This document shows, one piece after another, positions 37,200-48,162 of a stretch of DNA of 64,000 bases. Both the position numbers and the translations under genes were made by a program. The stretch is from Serpens gallinarum (GTDB lineage Bacteria; Pseudomonadota; Gammaproteobacteria; Pseudomonadales; Pseudomonadaceae), in the NCBI RefSeq assembly GCF_014836765.1, contig NZ_JACSQG010000010.1:26779-90778 (forward strand), in the 5' to 3' direction. Every line of letters begins with the position of its first letter. The stretch's first letter is position 1. Below the pieces are notes generated by a model. That model worked only from the letters and a program-made list of their open reading frames with translations, was not told the origin of the DNA and ran no database searches.

Positions 37200-39344
37200 T
37201 CAACCTTCCTGGTTACGCAGAATATCGGCTACTTCTATCGAAACTCGCGCAACTTCAATGATCTCCTCGTACGGAATAGGTGATCCCCACCCCTTCTCGA
37301 TCGACCCGAGAAACGCGGCAGCGCACGCTTGCTGGCCCTTATCCTGCTTCCACAAGTTCAGCTTGCTGAAACCAGGCCACCCATAACCTTTAAGTTTCCG
37401 AAAATTGTCCAGTTGCAATACCCGACCTGCAGTGAACACTTCGACTCGCTCTTTAGGGAAGTTGCTAGCTCCGTTTGCCAAATAGAAAATCGTGCCAAAC
37501 GAACCATCTTCAAAGCCTAAAGTAATAGATGCTTTATCCTCAGCAACCTCCACCGCTGGGCTATCACCCATGCGTCGCGCCTGGATTGAAACAATTTGGC
37601 AACCAGCCAGATAGCGCATCAGATCAATAAAGTGACATGCCTCACCAATAATCCTGCCGCCTCCAGTAGCCAGGTCTTGAGTCCAATGGCTAGCTGGAAT
37701 CGCACCAGCATTCATCGTCATGATGAAGGATTTAGGTTCTTTAACCGCTGCCAGAAGGCTCTTCATTCTTTGTATCTGCGGTGCAAAGCGGCGATTGAAA
37801 CCGACCATCAACTGTGGGCTATTACCATTTTGGCGGGCAGTTTGGTAGGCCGCTTGAACCTCATCCACTTCGTCCTGATTAATTGCCAATGGCTTTTCGA
37901 CAAAGACGTTCTTACCGGCCTGTAATGCTTTGACAACGAAGCGAGCATGGCTGTCGTGACGAGTCGCAATTGCGACAGTATTTATCACCGGTTCAGCCAG
38001 CATTTTATCTAAGTCGGTGGATGCCTGAGCAAACCCAGCTTTTTCGCCGTGAATTACGCTGTTGATGCCACCCGAAGTGACTATTGTGTGAAACTGCGCA
38101 CCTGCGGTCTTAAAGGCTGGAATGAGTACCCGAGACGCATAGTTCCCGGCTCCGACAAACCCCACAACTGGGCGCTGAGCATCGAAGACTCCTGAAGCCG
38201 ATAGCGGGACCTGACGAACTGCCCGCTGTGCCACATCCGATTGGTATAGAAGCAGCATCCCCAGGCCTGACTTGTCTTCGGTCAAGGTGACATAGGCCTG
38301 TGGAGCATCCTCAAATGCAAAACGATTAGTAATTAGCTCCCGAACATCCAACTGGCCGCTTTCGAGCATATCCAGGACGGCTTCAAAATTCCTTTGTTCA
38401 GTCCAACGCACAAAGCCGAGCGGATAGTCCTGCCCTTGCTCTTCGTATGCAGGATCATAACGCCCAGGTCCATAGGAGCAAGAGACCTGAAACGTTAGTT
38501 CTTTTTCGTAGAAATCAGCTCGGTTAAGTTCAAGTCCAGTCACACCGACCAGAATGATCCTGCCACGCTTGCGACTCATACGTGCAGCTTGGGTTACAGG
38601 ATCACTTGATTTAGTAGAGGCCGTAATGATTACGCCATCGACACCCCGGCCACGGCTGAATGCCATACCAGCAGCAATCGGGTCTTCACCCTTGCTTGGG
38701 TTGCAAATTTGGGCACCATATTGGCGGGCGAGTTCAAGCTTTGAATCATCGAAGTCGATCGCAAGTACTCGGCAGCCATGGGCTCTCAATAACTGCACAG
38801 TAAGCAGGCCAATAAGGCCAACACCGGTGACAACAAACGCCTCGCCAATTGTAGGCTGTGCCAGCCGAATCCCCTGCAGGCCAATACTTGCCACTACGAC
38901 AAAGGCCGCCGATTCATCATCTACATTGTCGGGGATACGTGCACAGAGGTTTTTGGGTACCTTTACCACATCAGCATGCGGGCCGTTGGAAACTACCCGA
39001 TCACCGACTTTAAAGCCCTCTACACCTGCCCCTAATTCCGTCACAACACCCACGTTACAATAGCCCAAGGGAAGTGGCTGGCCTAGTTTGGACTGAACAG
39101 CCTCGATTGTTGTCGCCAAGCCATCTGTCTTGACTTTCTCCAACACCATTTTGACTTTTTCAGGCTGTTGGCGCGCCTTATCAAAATAAGATGCCTTACC
39201 AAAGCCGACCAGCATACGCTCTGTACCGGCTGAAATCAGCGAAACAGAACTGTTTATAATTATATGCTCACGAGATACTTGAGGTGCTGGAGCAGTCACT
39301 ACGCTGGTGTCACCTTTGGCCATATCCTGAAGAACTTGCTTCAT
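37200..39344 (-). CDS. Bi-domain oxidoreductase: zinc-type dehydrogenase fused to Gfo/Idh/MocA
   Basis: 714 aa. Residues 1-370 are a medium-chain (zinc-binding) dehydrogenase with GVGLIGLLTVQLLRAHGCRVLAIDFD as cofactor site. Residues about 385-714 form a Gfo/Idh/MocA oxidoreductase with VGFVGAGNYASRVLIPAF, VEKPLAINQDE and the catalytic-type GGGRIIGEACHFIDL. The fusion is a known architecture of polysaccharide loci and sits next to heparinase-like genes. Substrate unknown; a nucleotide sugar is likely. ATG at 39344 has a GAGG site. Confidence 0.88.
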   Translation of the reverse strand: MKQVLQDMAKGDTSVVTAPAPQVSREHIIINSSVSLISAGTERMLVGFGKASYFDKARQQPEKVKMVLEKVKTDGLATTIEAVQSKLGQPLPLGYCNVGVVTELGAGVEGFKVGDRVVSNGPHADVVKVPKNLCARIPDNVDDESAAFVVVASIGLQGIRLAQPTIGEAFVVTGVGLIGLLTVQLLRAHGCRVLAIDFDDSKLELARQYGAQICNPSKGEDPIAAGMAFSRGRGVDGVIITASTKSSDPVTQAARMSRKRGRIILVGVTGLELNRADFYEKELTFQVSCSYGPGRYDPAYEEQGQDYPLGFVRWTEQRNFEAVLDMLESGQLDVRELITNRFAFEDAPQAYVTLTEDKSGLGMLLLYQSDVAQRAVRQVPLSASGVFDAQRPVVGFVGAGNYASRVLIPAFKTAGAQFHTIVTSGGINSVIHGEKAGFAQASTDLDKMLAEPVINTVAIATRHDSHARFVVKALQAGKNVFVEKPLAINQDEVDEVQAAYQTARQNGNSPQLMVGFNRRFAPQIQRMKSLLAAVKEPKSFIMTMNAGAIPASHWTQDLATGGGRIIGEACHFIDLMRYLAGCQIVSIQARRMGDSPAVEVAEDKASITLGFEDGSFGTIFYLANGASNFPKERVEVFTAGRVLQLDNFRKLKGYGWPGFSKLNLWKQDKGQQACAAAFLGSIEKGWGSPIPYEEIIEVARVSIEVADILRNQEG

Positions 39345-39407
39345 TGCAACCTCAAACATAAAAATTTAAGAAACTCTGCTCGCAGAGCAACGAAAAGAAA
39401 ACAGCTG

Positions 39408-40262
39408 CTAACCAATATTTTTCATATAAAAATTAGAATATAAGTAATCATATGACTTCTTATGCTCTGCACAAATGAAGGCCAGGTTAACCTGCGATGT
39501 TGATGCGTGCTCTTTATCATATACCCGCAAAGTGGGAACATGATCAATATTCAAACGATGCATGCGTAATTGCTCTGCGACAAAGACCTCTTCACCAAAT
39601 AAAAAACGCGGATAGGCAACGTGCCCGCCTTTTAAAAAATAGTTCTGAGTAAAAATCATGAATGACCCATGGGCTCCATACATTAATTTCTTATTCGAGC
39701 TTTCAAGGGATGGCGAAGACACATGAGTGCATTGAGCACGCGAGCGAGCACGCTCCCGCATACGTGATAGTTTTTGATACCAGCGAAATAAAGTTACGCT
39801 GGAACACACAAGACGCATAAATTGTATTTTACGGGCACTAGGGCGGCTCATAATTTTAGGGTTGAGATCACGCCCGTCCTTATCGGAAATAATACTGGGA
39901 GCTATTAATCCTGTTTCATTAGAAACGGAGCTGTTCAGCAGAGCGGAAAAAAAATCGTCGGCCACAATCAAGTCGACGTTGCATACCACCACAAAATCGT
40001 AAACTTCAGCTCCATGAGGTAGGGTGTCAAGCGCCCTATTGAAAGCCGGGTAATAGCCAATATTATCATTTCTCAAATACCGAAATGAGTACTCGAACTG
40101 CCATGATGAAACGTCCTGCCTCGTCGGAATTGTAGAGTTATCCGCAAGAATCACATCTAGGGTGAGATTTGGACACGCTTTATATGCACGATTAACTGAT
40201 TCAAGTAAGCGCAACGCATCATCGTAAGAATTATAACAAACAGGGACCACGCAAATTTTCAT
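39408..40262 (-). CDS. Glycosyltransferase family 2-like protein
   Basis: 284 aa GT-A fold. MKICVVPVCYNSYDDALRLLESV at the N-terminus, LRNDNIGYYPAFNRAL and VCNVDLIVADDFF (the DxD equivalent) are typical of rhamnosyltransferase-like GT2 enzymes. With dTDP-rhamnose genes in the operon, a rhamnosyltransferase is plausible but unproven. Strongly AT-rich. The ATG at 40262 is chosen over a TTG four codons upstream. Confidence 0.83.
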   Translation of the reverse strand: MKICVVPVCYNSYDDALRLLESVNRAYKACPNLTLDVILADNSTIPTRQDVSSWQFEYSFRYLRNDNIGYYPAFNRALDTLPHGAEVYDFVVVCNVDLIVADDFFSALLNSSVSNETGLIAPSIISDKDGRDLNPKIMSRPSARKIQFMRLVCSSVTLFRWYQKLSRMRERARSRAQCTHVSSPSLESSNKKLMYGAHGSFMIFTQNYFLKGGHVAYPRFLFGEEVFVAEQLRMHRLNIDHVPTLRVYDKEHASTSQVNLAFICAEHKKSYDYLYSNFYMKNIG

Positions 40263-40274
40263 TTGTAATCTCAA

Positions 40275-41591
40275 TCAGGTTCTAACTTTCATTAAGAAAT
40301 ACACAACAAACCATTGAACCAAAAAAACCAAAGGAAGCGTTAACCATGTTAGCGAACTAATAACATATGTCTGATAAGCCATTGCGATAAAGTAGATGAA
40401 AAACACAACAGCAAAAGCGCTATTTCGGTGACACAAGAGGCGCCAATAACCAAGATTACAGACGTACCCAAGAACCAATGCAAAAAGCAAGCTGCCGGGC
40501 AAGGTAAAATCAGTTATAAATCCTCTAAAAACCGTATAAAGATTACCTTTGATAAACGCACCATATTCATAATATTCATCGTAAATACCCATTGGTACAA
40601 AACGATCATCTCCTGCCAACTGAAAGAATGACATGAACGTATAGAATCCGGTAGTAAATATATCCTGCCTATAGCTCATTAACGAATCATCGAAATAACG
40701 CTCTGAAAACCAATCTGAAAATGCCGGTAAATGAACAGAAGAATAAGTAACCAAATAATATCTCAAACGATCAAATATCACAGAAGCATCATTTAGCTGA
40801 TAAATCCCTCTTGATAAAAACGAGACCAAAATCAAAGGCAACACTAACGCCCCATACCAACACAGGCTACGAATATTAGCATAGTTAAGCAGCGTAAGAT
40901 TTTTATTGTAGATTCTGGCAACTAGAATCCCACCAATAAAAAGAAATACTGAAAAGAAAAACAGCCCTTTTGCACTTTGCATAAACATAACAAGCAAAGC
41001 TGGAAGAAAGGAGAAAATCAGTATAACGATCTTTATCTTTGATTTATCCCGCGAACCGTATATTAGCCCACCCAAAACTGCAGTGTAATAGCAACACTGC
41101 AAGCCAAGCTGAGAATAAATACTATTAACAATCTCGCCTGAATATCTTTTCCCAGCATAAATTCCGCCAACAGCAATGGGATTTGCCAGTATTTGGGCGA
41201 TTGAAATTCCTTGTTTTAGCACCCCAAGAAATGTCATCAGCAGCGCAAAACTAGCTGCTGTATAAAATGCTGCAATAATCAAAGGCCTATCAAAATAATA
41301 TTTGGCTGCCGGCTTATTCTGATTAAGCTCAAAGGCAACTGGCCAGCGAAACAAGAAGCTAGACAAAGAAAAAGCAAAACAAAATGACAATATATACGCA
41401 ATTGACCAAGGACTAACCGGCGCCTCAAAGGCGACCACAAGCGGGAACGCTGTATAAAAAAACCAGAATAGTAAAAAAATAGAAGCTGGATTTAACCAAA
41501 CTCCGACTATTTTCCTCGAGCACCAAGCGCCCAATAAAAAAAGCGAAGATAGTAGAAAATTGACTATTTTGATAAGCCAAAAGTCATCCAT
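40275..41591 (-). CDS. wzy: O-antigen polymerase Wzy-like
   Basis: 438 aa with about eleven hydrophobic segments and little other signature, as usual for Wzy. A central periplasmic loop contains LRYYLVTYSSVHLPAFSDWFSERYFDDS and FVPMGIYDEYYEYGAFIKGN, resembling the oligosaccharide repeat-unit polymerase family. It would polymerise lipid-linked repeat units in the periplasm. Its start overlaps the wzx stop by 8 bp. Low GC marks it as part of the transferred core. Confidence 0.82.
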   Translation of the reverse strand: MDDFWLIKIVNFLLSSLFLLGAWCSRKIVGVWLNPASIFLLFWFFYTAFPLVVAFEAPVSPWSIAYILSFCFAFSLSSFLFRWPVAFELNQNKPAAKYYFDRPLIIAAFYTAASFALLMTFLGVLKQGISIAQILANPIAVGGIYAGKRYSGEIVNSIYSQLGLQCCYYTAVLGGLIYGSRDKSKIKIVILIFSFLPALLVMFMQSAKGLFFFSVFLFIGGILVARIYNKNLTLLNYANIRSLCWYGALVLPLILVSFLSRGIYQLNDASVIFDRLRYYLVTYSSVHLPAFSDWFSERYFDDSLMSYRQDIFTTGFYTFMSFFQLAGDDRFVPMGIYDEYYEYGAFIKGNLYTVFRGFITDFTLPGSLLFALVLGYVCNLGYWRLLCHRNSAFAVVFFIYFIAMAYQTYVISSLTWLTLPLVFLVQWFVVYFLMKVRT

Positions 41592-42846
41592 GTACAGGTT
41601 TCCACTGATATTTAAAGACAAACGACATCAGCAGCAGGACTTCCGCTAAGACAAAAGAAAACGCTGCACCATAGGCCGCAAAAAAATGTGAAACAACCAA
41701 CGAAAAAGCAAAGATCGTCACCCCCACAACAAACACAGCAGAGGCGTAATAAGACTGCTCACCTATTAAACTCAATCCGACAACCCCAAACATGGAGTTT
41801 GCAACACCAAAGATTACGGCTGGCGCCATCAATGCAATAAGCATAGTTACGTCGCCGCTAAAGCCCGGCATCAGGCCGAAGTTTTGGCCGAGATGAATCA
41901 ATAGTACCCCAACCGGCAATACCACCAGCATCAGATAAACCTGTATGCGTGTATTTTTCCAGATTAGATTAAACGCTTGCAATTTGGTTTTTCGCTCTAT
42001 ACTTAACAACGACCACGCTTTCAAAGCTTTCGGCATAAAAAGTTGGTTTAAAGGGCGCGCTAATGCCTGAATACTTTTTATCACCTTCTCAGCTAGAGCA
42101 TAGGCGGAAACCGCAGCACTGCTTGAGACTCCTGCCAGTATTAGAATATTTGCACCTCGGAAGAGAGCAACTGAGATGTTACCCAGAAACAGGTGCCGCC
42201 CTTCGCTGAGCATAGAAAACATTGCCTTTGCAGTAACTGATCGTACACCACGTAGGCCGAAGCGGCTCAACAGCGTGGTTAATGCGGCGATGCCAGAGAA
42301 CAAATAACTTCCGGCCAAGATCATCGACGCCAGCAGAAGGTCCGCTTCGCCATCAACTAGTAAATAGACAGCCAAGACCGCACAACAGCGTGAAAACAGA
42401 ACAAAAACGGCTAACAGCCAGTTACTTTCGATCGCTTGAAAATAGTAGTTACACTGAAAAATCATCCCTAATACGAAACACAACCATACGAGTAGAACCG
42501 CCACGCTGCCGTCGGCGAACAAGTGGTAAATGCCAGCCAATGGTAGGGCCGAAACCAAAAAAAGCGCGATTCGCGCACCGAGAATATTAAATAAACATGT
42601 TGCTTCCGCCAAACTCCCCGCCTGTTTTCGGGCCTCGATTATCAACTGCACGCCACTTGTATCGAAACTGTACAAGCACACTGTCAAAACATAGAATGCA
42701 AGGGCTTCTGCCACCACCAGCTCGGCGAATGATTCCTTGCCTAGCATGCCCAGTAAAAAAGGAAAAACCAACAAGGGGAACAAGGCATTTGCCCCCTGTA
42801 TTGCCATCAGGGATAAACCATTGATTACACTCGCATTAAACCTCAT
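41584..42846 (-). CDS. wzx: O-unit flippase Wzx
   Basis: 420 aa, about twelve hydrophobic segments, polysaccharide biosynthesis/MATE-like family. N-terminus SVINGLSLMAIQGANALFPLLVFPFLLGMLG and the segment GRHLFLGNISVALFRGANILILAGVSSSAAVSAYALAEKV are typical of Wzx. It flips undecaprenyl-linked repeat units to the periplasm. ATG has a GAAGGA site. Coupled to wzy. Confidence 0.88.
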   Translation of the reverse strand: MRFNASVINGLSLMAIQGANALFPLLVFPFLLGMLGKESFAELVVAEALAFYVLTVCLYSFDTSGVQLIIEARKQAGSLAEATCLFNILGARIALFLVSALPLAGIYHLFADGSVAVLLVWLCFVLGMIFQCNYYFQAIESNWLLAVFVLFSRCCAVLAVYLLVDGEADLLLASMILAGSYLFSGIAALTTLLSRFGLRGVRSVTAKAMFSMLSEGRHLFLGNISVALFRGANILILAGVSSSAAVSAYALAEKVIKSIQALARPLNQLFMPKALKAWSLLSIERKTKLQAFNLIWKNTRIQVYLMLVVLPVGVLLIHLGQNFGLMPGFSGDVTMLIALMAPAVIFGVANSMFGVVGLSLIGEQSYYASAVFVVGVTIFAFSLVVSHFFAAYGAAFSFVLAEVLLLMSFVFKYQWKPVHG

Positions 42847-42906
42847 CAGTATCCTTCAGATCATTCCCATTTAACTCAGCTACTGCGCCGTTCTTCTCCT
42901 ACACTT

Positions 42907-44097
42907 TCACAGCGCCTGATTGAACTTGCCCGACGCCTTTGACCGCTCTCTGGAGCGCCGCTTTATCCAGCTCATCGCCGGTCGTTCAACTCCCAGATGT
43001 GCAAGGTGCGCAGCTATTAACACTAAAGGCGTGATCAAGCAAATCACTGACCAGAACGCCAGCGGCGCGAGTTCACTGACCACCTCACGACCCAAAACAA
43101 AATGGATAATGAAAAAAAGAACCAGGCCATGCAAAAGATAAATCCCGTAGGACAGCTCGCCCATCCAGCGGACAGGGGAATTATCCAGTACACCAAACAG
43201 CCGATTCCCAGCGGCGACGATTATAAAAACAAGAGAAAGCAGCACTAATGCGAGCGAATCATAAGCCGAGGGTAACTGAGTAACAATGAGCAATAGGGCC
43301 AATGCAACGAAGGAGAACCACCTATCAGCAAGCAATTTTTTCCACGGTTCATAGCGGCAGATAACTGCTGCCACCATCCCCCCCAAGAAGCTGCTCAACA
43401 CGATCATCTTAGGTGTCCATACCCCGACCATCAAATATAGAGCAAAACAAGAAAACACTACGCCTCGCAGTGAAACGTGCCCGTTTAAGCACACCGCAAG
43501 TAGAGGCAAGCACAGATAGAAAAACCATTCGAAGGGCAGCGACCACGTGACACTGGCGACCATAATCGAGGTGTTCTGTATGCCATTTATATCCGGTTTG
43601 CCATTGATCGTGAAAGCGAGCCACTTGAATACCGAATCAATCAGACTTTCCAATGACACCGAAAGTGTCCAGTTCGACCGAATGGCCACAAATAAAAGAA
43701 GCATACCCACGGTTAGCATGTACAAGGGGAATAATCTTGCGACACGCGAAAGGTACAACTGAAACCAGTCGATCCGATGCACCTTGCTGTTCAGCACTTT
43801 GGTAGTAAACAGAAAGCTGGTCACCATGAAGAATAGCGCAACACTTCCCTGGCCCAGCATTACGAATAGATTAGAGGGTGGCAGCTCCCAGCGGCCAGTT
43901 TTCAGATAGAAGTACCAGATACATGAATGGTGAAGAAAAACAAAAAAGGCTAAATAGCCACGCAGTCCATCTAAGGCTAAGTAACGTCCGCTGCCTGCGG
44001 GTTGAAGTTTCCCACCGCCATATCTAAACAACTTCGAGGCTACTAGCAAGGCTAAGGCCAAGGTTATCGCTATCACCACAGGGTTGACTGCCGTCAT
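42907..44097 (-). CDS. Acyltransferase family 3 membrane protein
   Basis: 396 aa with about ten hydrophobic segments. YLALDGLRGYLAFFVFLHHSCIWYF carries the conserved Arg and catalytic His of the Acyl_transf_3 family, and SYGIYLLHGLVLFFI is the C-terminal signature. Such proteins O-acetylate surface sugars. Its place in the operon suggests O-acetylation of the polymer. The first ATG (44097) is taken; a GTG one codon upstream is possible. Confidence 0.88.
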   Translation of the reverse strand: MTAVNPVVIAITLALALLVASKLFRYGGGKLQPAGSGRYLALDGLRGYLAFFVFLHHSCIWYFYLKTGRWELPPSNLFVMLGQGSVALFFMVTSFLFTTKVLNSKVHRIDWFQLYLSRVARLFPLYMLTVGMLLLFVAIRSNWTLSVSLESLIDSVFKWLAFTINGKPDINGIQNTSIMVASVTWSLPFEWFFYLCLPLLAVCLNGHVSLRGVVFSCFALYLMVGVWTPKMIVLSSFLGGMVAAVICRYEPWKKLLADRWFSFVALALLLIVTQLPSAYDSLALVLLSLVFIIVAAGNRLFGVLDNSPVRWMGELSYGIYLLHGLVLFFIIHFVLGREVVSELAPLAFWSVICLITPLVLIAAHLAHLGVERPAMSWIKRRSRERSKASGKFNQAL

Positions 44098-44200
44098 CAC
44101 TCACACAACGCTTTGCTAGAATTAAAGTAGTTTCTTGACCTAGGGTCGACAGCCATCAAAGTTTTACCGGTTAGCCGATATTGGCGCCACTGATAAAAAA

Positions 44201-45472
44201 TTAACAGGCTGACCAAATACCCCGGGTGTCGACGACTTTGTGAGTGGTCAGAATACTCCTCGGAATTGTCTTGAACGACTTATGATCTACCAGCAACACA
44301 ATCACGTCGGCTACGGCAAGAGCTGCATCGATGACCTCAAGCCTGAGCCTCCCGGCCAACTGCCCTGATAATGCGTCAATATTCGGCTCCACTGCGAGTA
44401 CAGGGCCTGGATGAGTCGCGAGAATTTTCTGAGTAATGGCAACCGCCGGGCTCTCGCGCAGATCATCGATATCAGGCTTGAATGCCAGCCCCAGACAGGC
44501 GATGGTCACATCGCGGGCAGTCTTGAGCGGATTTGCCAAGAGAAACTCGCCAACCGCCAATTTGGTTTTTTCCAATACCCACTCCGGCTTGCTGTCGTTA
44601 ACCTCACGTGCAGCTCGAATCAACCGGGCTTCAGCCGGCGCCTTGCTCACAATGAACCACGGATCCACAGCAATGCAGTGACCACCTACACCTGGGCCAG
44701 GCTGAAGGATATTGACGCGCGGGTGTCGATTGGCTAAGCGAATCAATTCCCAGACGTTGATGTCTAACTTGTCACAGATAATTGACAGCTCATTGGCGAA
44801 AGCAATGTTGGTATCTCGGAAACTATTTTCTGTTAGCTTGCACATTTCTGCCGTACGGGCGTTTGTGACCACGCAATCGCCTTCAACAAAAATCTTATAC
44901 AAACTTGCAGCCGCCGCCGAGCACCTCGGGGTCATGCCGCCTATTACTCGATCATTTTGAACAAGCTCGCGCAGCACATGTCCCGGCAACACCCGCTCCG
45001 GGCAGTGTGCAACTCGAATATCTGACTCTTCGCCATGTGTCTGTGGAAAAGTCAGGTCAGGTCGAAATTCAGCCATCCAGGCAGACATTTGTTCGGTTGC
45101 ACCGACAGGAGAGGTGGACTCCAAAATGACCAAGTCACCTTTCTTCAATACTGGGGCAATAGCCTTACTGGCCGATTCAATATAACCAAGATCTGGTTCA
45201 TGGTCGCCCTTGAAAGGGGTCGGTACTGCCACTAAAAATGCATCGGCAGGCTCAGGTGTCGTCGTTGCTCGCAGGTAGCCCTCAGTTACGGCAGCATGTA
45301 CCACGATATCCAGGTCCGGCTCAACAATATGTATTCTCCCCTGATTTATGGTCGCTACGGCCTTGGGATTTACGTCAACGCCAATAACTTTTTTCTTACG
45401 CGAGGCAAATACTGCTGCGGTAGGAAGCCCAATGTAACCGAGACCTATGACGGAGATAGTTTGAAACGACAT
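44201..45472 (-). CDS. wecC: UDP-N-acetyl-D-mannosamine dehydrogenase
   Basis: 423 aa. N-terminal NAD fold ISVIGLGYIGLPTAAVFASRKKKVIGVDVN, the central LTENSFRDTNIAFANELS and the catalytic Cys in GPGVGGHCIAVDPWF. It oxidises UDP-ManNAc to UDP-ManNAcA, using the product of WecB next to it. Strong similarity to the WecC branch of the UDP-glucose/GDP-mannose dehydrogenase family. Confidence 0.93.
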   Translation of the reverse strand: MSFQTISVIGLGYIGLPTAAVFASRKKKVIGVDVNPKAVATINQGRIHIVEPDLDIVVHAAVTEGYLRATTTPEPADAFLVAVPTPFKGDHEPDLGYIESASKAIAPVLKKGDLVILESTSPVGATEQMSAWMAEFRPDLTFPQTHGEESDIRVAHCPERVLPGHVLRELVQNDRVIGGMTPRCSAAAASLYKIFVEGDCVVTNARTAEMCKLTENSFRDTNIAFANELSIICDKLDINVWELIRLANRHPRVNILQPGPGVGGHCIAVDPWFIVSKAPAEARLIRAAREVNDSKPEWVLEKTKLAVGEFLLANPLKTARDVTIACLGLAFKPDIDDLRESPAVAITQKILATHPGPVLAVEPNIDALSGQLAGRLRLEVIDAALAVADVIVLLVDHKSFKTIPRSILTTHKVVDTRGIWSAC

Positions 45473-45576
45473 GATGATCTTTACTCGACACTGAAATACT
45501 GAAGTAGATGTGCACCTAGGACACGCTTGCCTATACTAGATCTCTATAGGGCTAATGGCACCTTGAAACTTAATCT

Positions 45577-46698
45577 TTACCGTATGGCTAGCAATGCCGC
45601 CAAGATGTGCTTGCAAGCTTCCCCATCTCCGTACGGGTTATGGGCATAGCTCATGTCCTGGTAGGCCATCGGATCAACCAATAGACGGTTTAACTCTCGA
45701 ACGATACTGGCAGCTTCAGTGCCAACCAGTTTTACCGTGCCTGCGGCAACGGCTTCCGGTCGCTCGGTGGTATCTCGCATCACCAGTACCGGTTTGCCTA
45801 GCGAGGGCGCTTCTTCCTGAATCCCGCCTGAGTCTGTAAGGATAATATGCGAGCGGCTCATTAGATAAACGAAAGGCAAATAATCAAGCGGCTCAATCAA
45901 ATGTATGTTTTCAATGCCTGCCAAAAGACGATTTACAGGCTCACGGACATTAGGGTTGAGGTGAACGGGATAGACGATATCCACCGCAGGATGTTGCTTG
46001 GCAACTTCCATTAGAGCCTGGCAGATACGCTCGAAGCCCCCGCCGAAGCTTTCTCGGCGGTGACCGGTCACCAGAATTAATTTTCGGTTTGGGCCTAGGA
46101 AGTCGGAGGGTGCGGCGGCCTTGGCTTTGAGGTCCTCGTCCTGATCAAGCCGTTTGACCACATCTAGAAGTGCATCAATCACTGTATTGCCGGTCACGAC
46201 GATGCTCTTGGGGTCTATACCTTCACGCAGCAAGTTAGCTTGGGACATTTCTGTTGGAGCCAAATGCAGATTGGCTAGGGCACCAGCCAACTTGCGGTTG
46301 GCCTCTTCTGGCCAAGGGGAGTAAATGTTCCCAGTGCGCAAGCCCGCTTCCACGTGGGCAACAGGGATTTGCTGGTAGTAGGCCGCCAAACTGGCCGCAA
46401 AGGTTGTGGCAGTATCGCCATGAACCAGCACTATATCCGGCTTAAACTCTTCAAAGACGCGTTTCATGCCCTGCAGGATTGATGTGGTCACATCAGTTAA
46501 GTCTTGGCCGGGCTTCATAACGTTCAAATCAAAATCCGGTTCGATACCAAAAAGCCCCAGAACCTGATCCAACATCTCACGGTGCTGGCCGGTAACGCAG
46601 ACCTTCGCTTCGAAACGCTTGTCAGCGGCCAACGCCAGAACTAGTGGCGCCATTTTGATCGCCTCTGGGCGGGTGCCAAACACACACAATGTCTTCAC
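45577..46698 (-). CDS. wecB: UDP-N-acetylglucosamine 2-epimerase (non-hydrolysing)
   Basis: 373 aa. [19 protein letters not shown] at the N-terminus, [39 protein letters not shown], and [29 protein letters not shown] are the family motifs. It makes UDP-ManNAc for WecC. GTG at 46698 with a GGAG site is preferred over an ATG 11 codons upstream that adds an unlike hydrophobic stretch. Confidence 0.94.
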   Translation of the reverse strand: MKTLCVFGTRPEAIKMAPLVLALAADKRFEAKVCVTGQHREMLDQVLGLFGIEPDFDLNVMKPGQDLTDVTTSILQGMKRVFEEFKPDIVLVHGDTATTFAASLAAYYQQIPVAHVEAGLRTGNIYSPWPEEANRKLAGALANLHLAPTEMSQANLLREGIDPKSIVVTGNTVIDALLDVVKRLDQDEDLKAKAAAPSDFLGPNRKLILVTGHRRESFGGGFERICQALMEVAKQHPAVDIVYPVHLNPNVREPVNRLLAGIENIHLIEPLDYLPFVYLMSRSHIILTDSGGIQEEAPSLGKPVLVMRDTTERPEAVAAGTVKLVGTEAASIVRELNRLLVDPMAYQDMSYAHNPYGDGEACKHILAALLAIR

Positions 46699-46717
46699 GA
46701 AAACTCCAAATAAAAAC

Positions 46718-47280
46718 TTACAGACGACCAAACGTGACCGTATTCAGTAAATCCGCTTGCTGGTCTTTTTCAGACGTGAGGATTTGAACATTTTTCGGCC
46801 AATCAATGCTCAGACTTAAATCATCCCAACGAATCGCTCCCTCGCACTCTTTCGCGTAGTAATCAGTCGTCTTGTACAAGAACTCGGTACCGTCTTCCAA
46901 GGCAATAAAGCCATGGGCGAAGCCTTCAGGAATCCACAGCATGCGCTTGTTGGCCGCACTGAGTTCTACTCCGACCCACTTACCGAACGTTGGCGAGTCT
47001 GGGCGAATGTCTACCGCCACATCGAATGCTGCGCCGCGCACCACGCGAACCAATTTGCCCTGGGCATGCGGGTCGCGTTGAAAATGCAGGCCTCGCAGCA
47101 CACCTTTTTTGGAACAGGAATGGTTGTCCTGAACAAAGGGGCGCGGAATGGGCAGGCCAAGCTTTTGCAGCTCGGCATGAAAACGCTGCTCGTTGAAACT
47201 TTCCATGAACCAGCCGCGCTCGTCTTCGTAGACGGTGGGCTCGATCAGCACGACGTCGGGGATGTCGGTTTGAGTCAGTT

Positions 47281-47284
<4 letters not shown>
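46718..47284 (-). CDS. rmlC: dTDP-4-dehydrorhamnose 3,5-epimerase
   Basis: 188 aa cupin. Conserved [33 protein letters not shown] (catalytic His) and [15 protein letters not shown] are present. Third enzyme of dTDP-L-rhamnose synthesis. ATG overlaps the rmlA stop by 4 bp. Confidence 0.95.
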
Positions 47285-48158
<874 letters not shown>

Positions 48159-48162
<4 letters not shown>

